Assembly (NCBI RefSeq): GCF_000787575.1 | Contig: NW_012236518.1 | Location: 744,001 to 808,000, forward strand | DNA from: Acytostelium subglobosum LB1 | Taxonomy: Eukaryota; Evosea; Eumycetozoa; Acytosteliales; Acytosteliaceae | Direction of reading: 5' to 3' | DNA: 64,000 nt | Notes under the pieces: generated by a model | What the model was told of the DNA's origin: nothing | The model's database searches: none | Seen by the model: the letters and a program-made list of their open reading frames with translations, nothing else | Position numbers and translations under genes: made by a program | In this document: in pieces, positions 1 to 13,283 of the stretch | How positions within the stretch are numbered: position 1 is the stretch's first letter | Layout: the number at the start of each line of letters is the position of its first letter

Positions 1-8
1 CGGTCGAC

Positions 9-3000
9 ATGGACTTGACGAGTCATAATGAGATCAATGATGATATGTATAGACAGGCAGCATTGTACGAGGGTCAGAATGGTGCATATAGACAACAAAT
101 ACAACAACAACAACAGTTCGGTCACTTTATTACACAGCCACAACAGTTCTACATTCCTTCACAATACAACATCAACAATGATAGTATGATGACAACTCAA
201 CAACAACAACTAACTCCACCACTTCTGTCTGGCCTCTATCTTGGTAACATCAATGTCAATGGTAGCAATGGTGGCATAGGCATTGGTGGTGGCATAGGCA
301 TTGACAATGTGAACATGGCCCCATCACCTCCAATCGACATGCAACAACAACAGTTGCAGTATCAATATCAAATGCTTCAAAGACTCAAACAACAACAACA
401 GCAACAGCAACAACAACATCAACAGCAACAACATCAACAACAACAACTTTATCAACCTTCAGTCGCGCCTGTCACTCAGAAAGTAAAGGGCAAGAAGGAG
501 AAGAAAGAAAAGAAGGATAAGAAGAAACAACATCAACACAATCTTCATCTGCAGCAACAACAGCAGCAGCAACAGCAACTCATACTTCAGCAACAGGAGC
601 AACAACAGCAACAGCAACAGAAGCAGCAGCAACAACAGCAACTCCTTATTCAGAGACAACAACAACAACTCATACTTCAGCAGCAACAACAACAACAACA
701 GCAGCAACAGCAACAGCCACCACAAAAGACAATCATCAGTACAAACAATAATAGTAATATGTTACAACAGATGATTATACATCCGTTTGACGAGAGTGAC
801 TCGGATAGGGAGGAGTCTGGCATCAACTCGTACGAGTTCTCTACTGACGACATTGTAGACTCGTTGGCCAATGCCAAGAAGAAGGAGTTCCACAGCACTG
901 AGATGGAGGACCTAAAGAAGCAGATTGCCGCACGCGAGGAAGCACTACTACGCAAGAAGCTGGAGGAGCGACGTATCAAGTCTGTGCCATCGCCATTCAT
1001 GATCAACACGGCTGCCCCTGGTCAGACCATGCCACCGACGCCGCAGTCCCTGCTCGATCAGGAGCAGGAACAGGAGCAAGAGCAAGAGCAGGAACAAGAG
1101 CAACAAGACGTGGCTCAGACGGACACTATGAGCACGACGACACCCACTACAACGACGACGACGACCAAGATGACACAAGATACCCAGATTCAACTGGACA
1201 TGAGTGAGCTCGAGCTCACCAAGAACGAGATGAGACAAATGACATCGGACATTGTCAAGACAAACAGGTTGCTGATGGAGAGTGAGAGTGATATACTGCG
1301 CATCGAGCTGGAGATGACATCGACGGACTGCAAGAAGAAGGAGTTGGAGCTCAAGATCAACGAGATGAAGCTGCGCATCAACATGTTCCAGACCGAGCTG
1401 GAACAGGTCACCAAGCAGAACAAAGAGCAGACGAGCAAGCTGAATCAGTTGCGATCAAAGAGTGAGGTGCTCCAGACGAGCTACATGGACAAGGTCAACA
1501 TGATCAATCAGAAGAAGCGCAAGTTTGATGAGGTCCGCTCCACCTTTGCCATTGACCCTCTGCAACTCTCCATCCTGGACACCGTGTCCAACACCGTCAT
1601 GTTAACCCCAGAGAACCGTAAGATCATCGAACAGGGCACACCAGCCGCGGTGAGCAATCATACATCATCGGATGGTCCAATCACCAACAACATTGAAGGA
1701 CCACCTTTGATAACAAACAAGAAGGCGTCAGAACAGTCCACACCACTTGCTCAGAATGGCAAGCAGCAGCAGCAGCCGACTACAGATATGTCGGAGGAGT
1801 CCAAAGACCCAATGAACATTGAAAGTGAACAACAGGCCCCAGCCAAGCGTGTGGCACAGGCTCCCCGAGAAGACAACTCAGACAAGCCAACGCGGACACC
1901 CGTTGTCGGCACCGCCGCCACCACTACGACCACAACAACAACAACTACAGCATCTCGACCAAAGAAGGACAGCAATGGAGCACAGCTATTCAATATTGAG
2001 ACAATGTTTAGCTCGGGTAGTACTGCCAACGATCGAAAGCCACAGGAGAAGGTGGCCCATATATATACCGTGGCGACACAACCAGCCAAGCCAAAGATCA
2101 ATGTGTTGCCAATCATCCTTCAGGGCAGGGATCTGGACTACTTTGTCAAGACCATCCTGGAGGAAGGACGAATGGTCGACAAGAACGGTGTCATAGTGTC
2201 ATCATCGTGGTTAAGGGCTGACAACTCAGCACTTGAGTTGGAGCAGACCATGTACAACTCTGTGTTGAGAGATAACTTTGCCGACAGGTGGGAGCAAGCG
2301 CATGAGTCTGACCTGGCCATGCGACTCGAGTCGTTGGCGGAGCCATTCCAACGCATCCCACCTGGCAAGTACGTATCGTCCCTGATGTGTATGAGGTCAT
2401 ACCGGTTCTCGGCCATGTTCAACAAGCTCAGTCCATTCCAATTGGCTTCCATCCAGTACTCTACCAAGCTCAACTCTTTCAAACGACTCTGTCGCGAGGA
2501 GCTCGAAGGAGTATGCACTGATGTCAATTGTCCCTTCCAGCATACAAGGGACTTTGCCTTTTCGAGTAAGTGCGCTACCTACCTTCACTCATTCATTCAA
2601 TCAATCACTCACTTACATCAATCAATCAATCAACAGCGGATGACACAATCGAAGACATCTTCTCATATAGCAATGATCCAAACTTAAAGGCAGAGGTGCT
2701 GAACATCATGGGAGAGGGCAAGCCAGACTCGTTCCAGACTGCACTCAGGAGGGTGCTCAAACAGGTCATCGCGGAGAACAAGACGATCATTGTGGATGTC
2801 AATGAGTCAAGAAAGAGTGTATTGGACGATCGTGTGAACGAATTTACCAAGAGCATCAGCAGCAACCCAGAGTCCTCTACAAAGCAACAGCTTGAATCAA
2901 GTCCTACTACTCCTCGCAAGCCACGCAAGACTCATGTCGTCGACGTCAAGGACACAGCAGACTACATTCCATTACAACGCCACGTTGATGTAGATGACGA

Positions 3001-5684
3001 GATGACAGACACGAACAACACATCCATCATCATTCGCCCATGCAACAGTCAAGATCAGCAGCATCAGTTCGTCAGCACATACACCATTCCAAGCAATGAG
3101 TTTGATCACTATCAGCAGTACTATCTAGTCACAAAAGAGGAGTACCTAAAGAACCCTACCAGCCTCCAGCAATGCTTCTCCTATCTCTGTTCCTTGGTAT
3201 GTCTGCCAGCCAACCACCCAATCAATCAATCTTACTGACTCAATCAACCAAACACAGAACCCGAGCTCACAAGACATACTCTCTGACGAGAAGAACAGAA
3301 AGGACTTGCTCAACATGCTCCACTTGATTATCACCAACAACAAGGGCTCAGAGCTGTTGTGGAAGCTCTACATTGAGGTGTTCTCAAGGAACTTTAGCAA
3401 CAGCCCTCGTGATATTGAGACACTCATCCTCGCCACGCCAATGTCCAGCAACTCCATCCTCCTGGACATGATGCGACTTCGTCTTCCAGGCTCCCTAGCC
3501 CGTACCATTACCATCTGCGCTCAGGCATTGAACCAGTTGTTTGGCCAGACCACATCAGCGTCCCAGCTGCTGACCAAGCAGGAGAGCTCATTCTGGTCGC
3601 TCGAGTTCCTCTTGATATATCTGCGCAGCATGCTCGAGGCTGGCCATCGTGACTTCCTCGTCAAGGAGTTCCTGATCCACTACAACCTCGACAGCAACGA
3701 CAAGTTCGCCGCGTTGTTCGTCCCCAACTACCATCGCTTCAAGCATCCCGACCCCTTCATAACGACCAGACACACCTCGCTCTCTGGCAACCTGGACAAC
3801 CCCGAGAAGAACCAGCTCAAGATTGTCTTCCTCTCCTTGCTCGTCTTTAATGAGATACCCGAGACGACGCAGCTCTATGAGAACACGGCGATGCACACCA
3901 TCCAAACCAAGACCCTACTGCTCAACTGGAAGCAGTTCTTTGACTCTAAGGCATTCCTCAAGAACAACCAACCATCTCAGATCAGCGCGCTGCAGACAAT
4001 CTTTTGCGAACTCAGCAGCGATGACTCGTCGGACTACATCCTCAACCAGCTGCACTTCCTGTCGTTCGTCGTACCATTCAAGAAGCACGTGGAGCTCACG
4101 CACAATGTCGTGCAGATGTATCCCAAGAACATCGATGTGTGGCTGTATCTGGTCGGCAGGGACACACACAACGACCATCTCACCTCGGCGCTGGCAGCCA
4201 ATCCCAATTCATTACGCCTGATCAAGGCGATGGTCATGCAGGACATTGCATCCAACAATCACTCTGCCTCCATTACCAAGATCAACACCTTCCTCTACAA
4301 CATGTTTGCAATCAATGAGGCCCAGAAGAAGATCATCAAGGAAGAGAAGGTCAGTTCATACACCATGTTTGACCTTTTGCTCTCCAAGCAAGTTGGTCAA
4401 ACATACAAGAGAGAGGTTCAAGAGTTGAAGCGTATGTATACCCTTTGAGCTTCAGTCCAGTCCATGGATGGTGAACTCAGTCAGTCACTAACTCCCACTC
4501 ATCAACCAGACACACCTATTGACAATGCTGAGATGGTCTATGTTTGGATACTAGTCTGTCTATATAACTTCCTCAAGAAGAACTACCTGGCAGTACTGCC
4601 AACTCTTCGCGAAGCACTACGCACAGTCAATCTTGCTCACAAGAAGTTACTTTGGAAGGAGTATGTATACTTGAGAGAGAGGTGTTGATTGAATCACAGT
4701 TGGCTAACTCATTGGCGAATGAATAGACTGTTGTGGCTGGCAAGCAAGTGCCTCAGCACGAGTGAGTTTGAGACACTGGCCGACGAGTTCTTCCAGGAGT
4801 CTCCAACCGAGTTCTACTATCCACTGCGACAGTACATCTCGAGTATACCGGCACACACCCCGGCAGCACTCCTCTCTGCCCTAAAGCCACTGGCACTCAA
4901 AGTACACTGTCACCTAACGCTACACGCAAGCAACAGTCACGAGGCACTCACCTACTTACATTCTCCCTTCCCTTCCCTCCCTTCCCAACCCCTCCACCAT
5001 ACTCATCTAGGACTACTCGCTGCACAACCAAGTGTTGGATCTCTATGGCAAAATGAAGAACTACCCGAGCAACCTGCTTCGCAAGTGGGCACTGATGCTG
5101 CCTGACAATGCATACATATTTGCCAAGTTGCTATTAGTGCTTCCAAACATTTGACCCTGCCCGCCACCTCATCCACGATCATGGAACTAACCTTCTTTCC
5201 CCTCATACCCTTACTTACATCCCGCACAAACATAGATACATCAACACCATTGTCGACAAGGATCCAGCTGAGCTGCGTCAGACCATCAAGCGCATCATCA
5301 AGTCCATCGAGCCCGCCAGGGATGTTCCCTTGTCAATTTGGAAACTGTATGACTCATCCAACCATCCACTCTCACATCTTCCATCTGCCCTGCTCACGTT
5401 GTAACCATTCAATTCACGCACCCTCCCTCTATCCTACTCATCAATACAGGGCAATACAAGCATGCTCACGACGACAGAAGGAAGATGAGAAACTCAAACG
5501 AACGGTCCGGAAGATGTACAGCACTGCACTGGAATACTATCAATTCAACTATGACCTTTGGATGCACCACATACTGCTGGAGAAGGAGCTTGACCCTGAT
5601 CTGACGGCGACTTCCACCGCCAAGCGTATTGAGAAGGCAGCATTGAACGGTGTCAACCTTTGGGTCCCCAACATAATCAGTTAG
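9..5684 (+). CDS. ZFC3H1/Red1-type zinc-finger protein, nuclear RNA surveillance (8 exons)
   Basis: Spliced product of about 1692 aa. Exons by GT-AG and frame: 9-2565, 2637-3196, 3258-4431, 4510-4660, 4727-4901, 5011-5126, 5236-5346, 5450-5684. The N-terminal 240 residues are Gln-rich with a Lys-rich patch; residues about 300-510 are charged and coiled-coil-like, with an EQ repeat near 1060-1100. A Cys-x7-Cys-x4-Cys-x3-His finger (C828, C836, C841, H845) in the context REELEGVCTDVNCPFQH is the ZFC3H1/Red1 finger. The rest resembles HAT/TPR-like helices (GSELLWKLYIEVFSRN, LLWLASKC). Known family role: adaptor linking polyadenylated nuclear RNA to the MTR4-exosome. Intron 6 (5127-5235) needs an unusual GTTGCT donor to keep frame. 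The ATG lies 8 bases from the edge, so an upstream exon cannot be excluded. Confidence 0.75.
389..715 (+). repeat. CAA/CAG (polyGln) coding repeats
   Basis: Three dense blocks of mixed CAA and CAG codons (about 389-450, 550-650, 655-718) encode long Gln runs inside the ZFC3H1-like protein, broken by His, Leu and a Lys-rich patch. The mixture of codons argues for selection or slow slippage at the protein level, not a young pure triplet expansion. The long Leu open frame on the opposite strand is its shadow. Confidence 0.9.
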
Positions 5685-6213
5685 TTAATTCTATCTATGG
5701 TTATGATCTTAAGTATATTAACCTCATCCACTCCTCCCTCTTCCCTCCAATCTTCAATGTCCAATGACCTCAACCAACTGATATGATATATATTTATACA
5801 CACGATTACGACTTGATCACACGACACGACACGACACGCCAACCGACATATTCATCTCTCCACATCCCATTCTTTCATTACCTCACGAGAGCGAACATGG
5901 AATCATGGTCCCATTATTTAATATATATCTAAACCAAGTCCGGACGTAACACCTCTGGTAACAAGGTATTGGCCGATTGGTCAATCCAACAGTAGTCATA
6001 CCCGCCCGCAATAAATGACAATCAACTTGATTACTTCCCAAACCATCATAATCCCATCAGGATCAATCAATCAATCAAAGTCAATCAATCTTGTGTGTGC
6101 CCTCGTGGCAACAAAGGTGGGGTTGCAAAGTTGAACTTGCATGCATTCAATCATTCATTCATTCAAAGTTCATTGTTGTCATGGCATGAGATGATCGGTG
6201 AAGAGTTAGTAAC
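5685..6213. other. Spacer between ZFC3H1-like gene and cog1
   Basis: 529 bp without a credible gene. It holds a presumed 3' UTR (AATAAA-like AATAAATGA near 6010), several ATTCATTC/TCAATCAA tetranucleotide runs and the proximal upstream region of cog1. No RNA gene or repeat family was recognised. Confidence 0.6.
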
Positions 6214-9200
6214 ATGTCTGGACAATCATCACCATCACCTCCATCTATGAGGACGATGCAATCATCAAGAAGTACAAATGACATTGCATCATTATATAGT
6301 AATAACAATAATAGTTCAACAACGACGACATCATCAGTTGGTGGAGCAGCAACAAGTTCAAGTATGACCTCTTCACAAAAGATGAGCAATAGTGGCAACT
6401 CAGTACAACTACCATTGAGTGTTAGCAATGGCAACTTGACCACATTGATACCTCAATCAATGATCAAACAGTACGATCAAGAGGTCATCCACATGTTTGA
6501 ACGCAACTCTCCAGAGGAGATGAAGAACATAGAATCATCGACCAGATACGAGATAGAGGATAAGAAGAGACAGCTTAGAAGATTGATTGGGTATGTTTGT
6601 CAACTCAATAAGGGCCATCTTCATTCATTCAATCATATGACTTACCATGCCTCGCGCGCACACATACAGTAACAAGTATAGAGACTTAGTTGAGGGATCA
6701 GACTCGATTGTCAAGATGAAGAAGTCATGCATGACCATCACTGAGAAGATTGGCAACATGCAATCAAGTCTCAAATCATTCAGTGAGAGACGTCTGAAGC
6801 ACAGCAGTCTTCATTCAAACATCACCAACAACAACACAGGCAACACAGACACAGACACAGACACAGATAGTACATCAGCAGATGAGGATAGTATTATAGC
6901 GATATCTAGACACGCCAAGTTCTTGATTGAGATCACAGAGCGTATATGGAGAGCAATCGATCACAATGAGTTCTATGAAGCGGTGGTCCAGTTCCTCAAG
7001 GCGAGACATCTGTACATGCTGATGACCGCCGACAGCCAACCACAGACAATCAAGCGACTGATCATCACCATGCCCCTGGTCGAGACGCAGTGGCTGACCA
7101 TTCAGCAATTCCCCGCAAAGACAACACTGTCGGCCAAGGACTACATGAAGAAGGCCAACCTGTCGATCGAGCAGTACATTGGCTGTCTGTCCACACTCGT
7201 ACTCTTTGACAACATGACTCTGGACAACGTGATGCAAGAGTTCCTCAAGCTACGCTCATCGTTGTTGGGTGGCATTATCCAGCATGGCACGTCGCAGAAA
7301 CAGCCAGTCCGCATAACAGTCCAGCGCATGGTCGACTCAATCAAGACGACACTACTCTTTGTTCTCTTGATGTTCTATCCTACATCATCAAGTGATGGAC
7401 AGCAGCAGGACGATTCCGACTCGTCAACCGAGGTGGACAACCTTGCACATCTGCCCGTGCTCACTTTCACATCGTCCATGCTTGAGACCACATTCACATG
7501 GAGTTGTCCGTACATGCACAACGCAATCGACTACTTGGATCAGGTGGACAAGGGCAAGGGCGACAGGAACAGATGGGAGCGGGAGAACAATGAGACAGCA
7601 CGTGTGGACAAGCGATCATCCACTCAAACGACACACTCGAGTGGCAAAGCAAAGCAATCATCAGCCCTTCACCTCCATGTGAGCGAGCAAGCGATACATA
7701 AGCTCACGTTGGAGTGGCTCGATCAAGTTGTTCAGACGATCCGAGCAAGATCAAACGAGTTGTTTGCGCCAGTGACCAATGCCAAGGAGCTGTCACGTCT
7801 GCGAGCAGAGGTGTTTGAGGAGCTGGCAACATTCAGAAGTGTCGTGGACAAGTTTGGCGACACATCCACAACAGCTACATCAACAGCCACATGGAACAAT
7901 GTAATCAAAAGAGTTGTTGGGGTGGACACACCGTGCATCATCGATGTGTTTGAGGAGATACTCTTGCTCAAGTCTGAGCAGATCATAGAGACAGCATTCT
8001 CATCGATCAATCTGACAAGCCTGCTGCAGAGCAAGCTGCAGCAGACCAAAGCTGAGGACAAGGACTACAGCGACTATCTGTGGGCCTACCACGACGACGC
8101 CACTCAGTCCATCAAGAACAAGACCAATGGAATCACACCCCAGATGGACCTATTCTTGCAACAAGTGGGCCAGATGTACTCTGGATGCATCAGCGACTTC
8201 CTCGACCTGTTCCCCGCTTCCTCTGGTACCGCCGCCGCCGCCGCGAAGGAGGCAGGCAATCTCATATCACCGACTCAGTCTCGAGTTGCAAGCAGTCGAT
8301 TGCTCAGCAAGAGGCAACAACAATCACAGGAGCAGTCAATCGTTGAGAAGTACGAGCTCAAAGAGAATGAACTGCGACAGTTCATGCGCAAATCATTCCA
8401 CAACTCTATTCGTCAGTTCTGTACCAACAATCAAAGCACTGTCGCCGCATTGGCCACCAGTGCCATCAACAGTCTGGTTGGCTCTGGCATTGGCAGCAGT
8501 GGTGGTGTGAGCAGTTCCAAGGCATCATCGTCATCGTCGGCGTCGTCCAACATCCAGGACATCCTGTTCATAGCAAAGACATCCAAGCTACTCTATCGAC
8601 ATATTCAACAACAACCCCAACTCTACTTTGTAGCAAGTGCATCAGAGTCCACTGGAGCCACATCGCCAACATCAAACAGACACAACAGTCACAGCAGCAA
8701 CAGCAACAACAACAACAGCACCAACAATAGTGGTCACGAGACTCTCATATTGCAACTGGTTGATGAGCTGAAAGAGGTACACTACATTGGATTCATTGCT
8801 TGGGTCGAGTACATCACCACACTACATTGTCAATCACTCAAGCAACGAATGAACTCTGATACCATGGTATGGGAGCATGCCCAACAATTAACCAGATCAT
8901 GGGAGAGTAAGTGTACTTGACTTGGACTTGGAATGGAAAGGACATGACTTGACTGACACCTTATCCCAATTCAAACAGGACACACGATTCCAGGAGTTGA
9001 ACAACAACCAGACGCCCAGGTGTTGACACCATACCAACCATCAGCATACATCCTATCACTCCTATTCGACATATCACTGGAGAACAACAAGATAAGCATC
9101 AATACTCTGGACAAGGTATGTTTGGTCAATTGCATTGAGGCACTGTCCACATACTCACGCCAACTCTATCAAATAGAACATTCAACAATATATCGCATTG

Positions 9201-10075
9201 ACACTCACGAACAAGGTGTACAAAGTGGTACAGTCATACTTGGCATTGAAGACTACAAGTAGCTTCACACCCATTTGCAAGGAGGGCTATCTACAGCTAT
9301 ACGTCGACTTTAAGTATCTTGGATGTATACTCTATGGCAACAAGAAGGCACAGCCTATCAAAGACCCTGTGTTCAACAAGGCCAAGGCCCTCTATGATCG
9401 CAGCATTGTATCATCATCATCGTCGTCCAGCACAGACACGACTACACCATCAGCATCGAATAGAACATTCCAAGATATACTATCATTGATTGAGGAGAAG
9501 GTATGTGTTGTGGATGGATGCGCGTGGAAGGATGACCTGATGACTGACCAGCCGACTGACGCCCATCCTTCCCTTAGATTGACACTGTGGACATGATACT
9601 TTACAAGGACTTCATCAACAGATTCGTCGAATCAACATACTCCAAGACATCAACCATGTTTGGATACTTTACCAAGTCGCACAGGTCGATCATCAAACAG
9701 GATCAACAGCAATCGAGGCCCAAGTCAGCGACGAATGAACAACCAAGTACCATGCCACTGGCACGCTGTAATGCCAAGTTCCAACTATTCTCCATTGAAT
9801 CAATACCGAACCAGACACCACCAGCCACTCCAGAGATGAGGCGTGCAGTAAACAGTGGTGCTGGTAGTGGAATGATGAAACCATCACCAATGTCATCATC
9901 AACTACATCACCATCACTTGGCAGAGCAAATGCCACTGGTACCAATGCCACTGCTGCACCGTCTGGAAGTGGATCAACAGGATCAAACAACAATGCATCA
10001 AAGTCATCTTCATACTCACTGATGGAGCAGATGAGCAAGAAGATACAACAGCAACTAACAAACATTGGAAAGTAA
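6214..10075 (+). CDS. cog1: Conserved oligomeric Golgi complex subunit 1 (5 exons)
   Basis: Predicted 1190 aa from exons 6214-6590, 6670-8906, 8979-9115, 9177-9500, 9578-10075; all junctions keep frame. The N-terminal block (HMFERNSPEEMKNIE, KKRQLRRLIGNKYRDLVEG, then a helix ending IGNMQSSLKSF) matches the COG1 N-terminus, which forms the coiled bundle of lobe A in the COG tethering complex. COG acts in retrograde intra-Golgi vesicle capture and is needed for stable glycosyltransferase placement. The middle and C-terminus are weakly conserved, helical, with Ser/Asn-rich inserts (near 8480-8560 and 8640-8740) typical of dictyostelid proteins, and a Ser/Thr-rich tail. Transcribed in the same direction as the gene to its left. 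Identification rests mainly on the N-terminal motif. Confidence 0.8.
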
Positions 10076-11588
10076 AGGCATCCATTCATTTTGTTTGTGA
10101 TCATCACAAACTCGATCAATCTACCAATCAGTCAGTCAATGGATGGAAGAATGATTAGAAGGATCCATGACCATCAATCATCGTTAATGTGATCTGGTCA
10201 CGTGATGATGTACAGGTCTTGGTTGCGGACCGACAGCCAGACAGATCAAATACTTAAGTATTAATGTGCCGACCAATCAATCAATCGAAGACTCAGACAC
10301 AGAGTGTCTGTCTTTCATTGAACGAACAAGTACAGATCAACACTTGACATGGTCACATGACCATAGATTGATTGTAAGTATGACCTTGTGTATGTCTGTA
10401 GGCTGCAGCTTTTTACGATGAGTGCCCTTGACCCGTTGGACTTTAAGGCAAGCGGTTTGATAGAGAGAGAGATATCTTTCTCCAAAGAAGAACATCTTCA
10501 TCGACGATTTCCAAAGATGATGGATCACCTTGGATGATGGTATTTGGTGTTGTTGTGGAAGGCCCTTATGTGTGTGTTATTGTGGTGTCAGTGATTGGTA
10601 GTTGGGAGTGCCCTCAATAACATCATCAACCAAGATTGCGAGTTGGAGTTAGTGATGCAGACTGAGTGATTGAGTGAGTTGGAGAGGGTGATCCCAAGCC
10701 TCATTGTACAATCATCCTTCATCACTTGTGGGTGTGTGTGATAACCTATCAGATGACATGGTGATGAAAGATGCGGGGCTTATGAAACAGGGCGATGGCC
10801 CATTACCCGAAGGGGTAATCAGTGTGGTTGACTTGCAAGCCCACACTTGATGTGTGTGTTAGTGTGTTATTAGTAAATAGGCACTCTGACAATCAATCAA
10901 TCAATCATACACACTACCAACCTACTTACCAATAACATCATCAACATCATTCATTCATAGAGAGAATGAATGAATGAATGAACCGGAGCAGTCAGATGCA
11001 CTCTCCATTAAATTTCAGTGTGCAAGAGGCAAGAGCTGAAGTGAGCTCCAATCAACAAGGTGTACATTAATAGACACATAATGCGCCGACATCTAATGTT
11101 ATGCGGGGAGAATGCATCGTGGTAATTAATGTTGTAGTATGTGTATAAGCACATTAACTTTGTGTGTTATAAGTTGGCCCTTTGGAAGACCCTTCAACAT
11201 ACACACACCATCCAACCATCTCCATCACCATCACCATCATTCATACACACACACACTTATCACACTTATCACACTTACATTACATTGATTGATTGCCCAC
11301 ACACACACACCTTATTTCCACAGTTGGTGATGATCATAGTGCCTCCAAGGACTCACTCAATCACTTGGACATACCAAACACAGACAGACAGAGACAATCT
11401 TAACTCTATCACCTGCTCACTTACTATCTGTACATAGATATATACATAAATCAAACAAATACATACTTTGTCCAACCATCAATCACTCCACCTCACCCTC
11501 TGTAACATACATTCATTCATACATCTTTGTACATATCCATACTTCCATATATCCATATCCAATCAATCAATACCAAATAAATAAAAAG
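10076..11588. other. 1.5 kb spacer/leader upstream of the E2F gene
   Basis: No protein-coding gene is supported. From about 10380 to 10740 the + strand is T/G-rich; from about 10860 to the E2F start it is A/C-rich (CACACA, TCAATCAA, TTATCACAC), the composition seen in sense leaders elsewhere in this window. The switch suggests an E2F leader of about 0.7 kb, with the promoter near 10.75-10.9 kb. Short palindromes lie at 10294-10310 and 10349-10364, and a chain of hairpins at 10775-10851. TATATA/ATAAATAAA sequences lie just before the ATG. Confidence 0.55.
10775..10851. ncRNA. Candidate structured RNA: consecutive GC hairpins
   Basis: Directly visible: GGGC-GATG-GCCC (10789-10800), then ATTACCC-GAAG-GGGTAAT (10802-10819), then GTGTGG...CCACAC around a CTTGCAAG core (10824-10848). 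A GGGCTT/AAGCCC pair could close the first two hairpins, in competition with the third. Two tetraloops and three stems in 77 bases within otherwise low-complexity DNA are unlikely by chance. It fits no tRNA, snRNA or 5S pattern that I know. It could be a small RNA gene, a structured 5' leader of the E2F mRNA or a cruciform-forming site. No Pol III box or terminator was found. Confidence 0.35.
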
Positions 11589-13283
11589 ATGGATAACAAT
11601 AATATAATGTTTGATAACTTCCTGTCGAGCTACTCAACTCAGGCCTACCACCAGTTGCCAACATCGCCAGACTTTAATCAACTACAGCAACAGAACCAAC
11701 TGACACCAACTGGCAGCAACAGCTGTAGCAGTCTGGACGATTGCCTACTATATACTACCAGCTCTACCTACAAAGAGGACTGCTATAAGGAAGCCTCCGA
11801 CGCATTCTACTCGGCCACCACCATGGCCATGTCCATGTCCATGTCCTGTCCATCGTCGGCCACCTCCACCACCTCACTGTACGACTGCTGTGATGACCAG
11901 ATGCTGGACAGGACATCCCAGGACTCATTCTACTCCTATGAGTTGGACTTATCGACTTCGTCCCTCATGAACCATGACAGTGGCTGCAGCAGCAGTGTCC
12001 AAACCACGCCCATCCAAGGCTCATACCAACTTCATCAACAAATACTCCTACAACAACAACCACTCCAACAACAACATGTACAGCAGCAGAAGCAACAACA
12101 ACAGCAACAGTTCAGCTTCCTGCCTTGGAACCAACAACAACCATATATGTTGTCATCATCTGACATCGTCCCGACACTTTATCCCATTAGCCCCATCGAG
12201 ACGTTCTCCTCGCAATCACATGATACTCTCTCGGTATATGATCTAAACAACACGCTCAAGCTGGTCAACCATTGCACCAGTGACGGCTCCTCCGACAACC
12301 AACTACTCCCCGATGTACCATTATCACCCTCCGAAGACTCATCCTCCACCTCCTCCACGCCCGCCAACAGCAGAAGTGGTGCCGCCTCGCCAAAGATACC
12401 CGACCAACAACAACAACAACAACCGTATACCATATCGCCATCGTTTGTAGAACAACAACGTATGGCACATGAACAACTCTGCGCCTCACCTAAGTCAGAG
12501 GTGCCCTCGCCAATCCCCGAAGCCCCACTCAGCCCATCCAAGCCAAAGAAGCTAATAGATATCTGTGACCTGTTCATCAAGGAGCACACGGCCATGGTGA
12601 GAGACGGTGGCAAGCGACAAGTGTTCATTGATGCCTTTGCACTGAAGCACAGCGTCGACTTGACCAGGATGTACTCGATACTCCATGTGATGAAGTGTAT
12701 TGGCATCATCGAGAAGCGTGGCCACAACTCCTATCACTGGCTGGGCATGAACAACATTCGTCCATCTATCGAGGCCATCTTCCACTCGACCCACAACTAC
12801 CTCACTGGCGAACTCGAGTTTGTCTGTGACAAGTGCAAGGCCAACTATGAGCGCAAGCTCTCTGGACAGTCATGCAACACCGAAGGCTCTGGCGCCTGTC
12901 CATCCCCCATGAACGATGCCAAGCTCAAACAAAACACCAAGCTAAGTCTGATATACAAGCAGTTCATCAAGTTATTCTTCCTCAATGTATGTTTGATTAA
13001 CTGGCAGCCTTTGCTCCACAGTCACTGACCCTAATACCTACTCACTCATACATAGGATACTGTCTCTTGCAAGAATGCCAAGGAGATATATCATACTCAT
13101 TTGACAACGGCCAAGTCCCGAAGACTGTACGACATGGCACTCATCTTGGACAGTATTAATTTAATTACCAAGACTGTTAGTCCAGGCAAGAACAAGATCC
13201 AGTACTACAAGTGGAATGGATCGCCCACCTTGGACGAGTTGAGAGAGTCCAGTTGTCTGCCCTACCTCAACCAGACCCTTTAA
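11589..13283 (+). CDS. Atypical E2F transcription factor with two DNA-binding domains (E2F7/8-like)
   Basis: Two exons, 11589-12986 and 13056-13283, encode 541 aa. Residues 1-315 are low-complexity (Ser, Gln, Met) and presumably regulatory. Two winged-helix E2F/DP folds follow. The first, about 320-382, reads KKLIDICDLFIKEH...MYSILHVMKCIGIIEKRGHNSYHWLG. The second, about 451-527, carries RRLYDMALILDSINLI and a basic, aromatic end. The second keeps the RRxYD DNA-recognition signature; in the first the matching stretch is LTRMYS, so it is diverged. There is no marked box, leucine zipper for DP dimerisation or Rb-binding tail, as in E2F7/8 and plant DEL proteins, which repress E2F targets as DP-independent proteins. 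The single intron lies within the second domain. Likely nuclear; a repressor role is inferred. Confidence 0.8.

Noticed and set aside
459-725. Long Leu-rich open frame on the minus strand
   Set aside because: It is the mirror of the CAA/CAG Gln-coding stretch of the ZFC3H1-like gene and has no other signal.
10761-10889. C/D-box snoRNA suggested by GTGATGA (10761-10767) and CTGA (10886-10889)
   Set aside because: Spacing of about 118 nt is long, there is no terminal stem, and no guide-like conserved segment could be identified.
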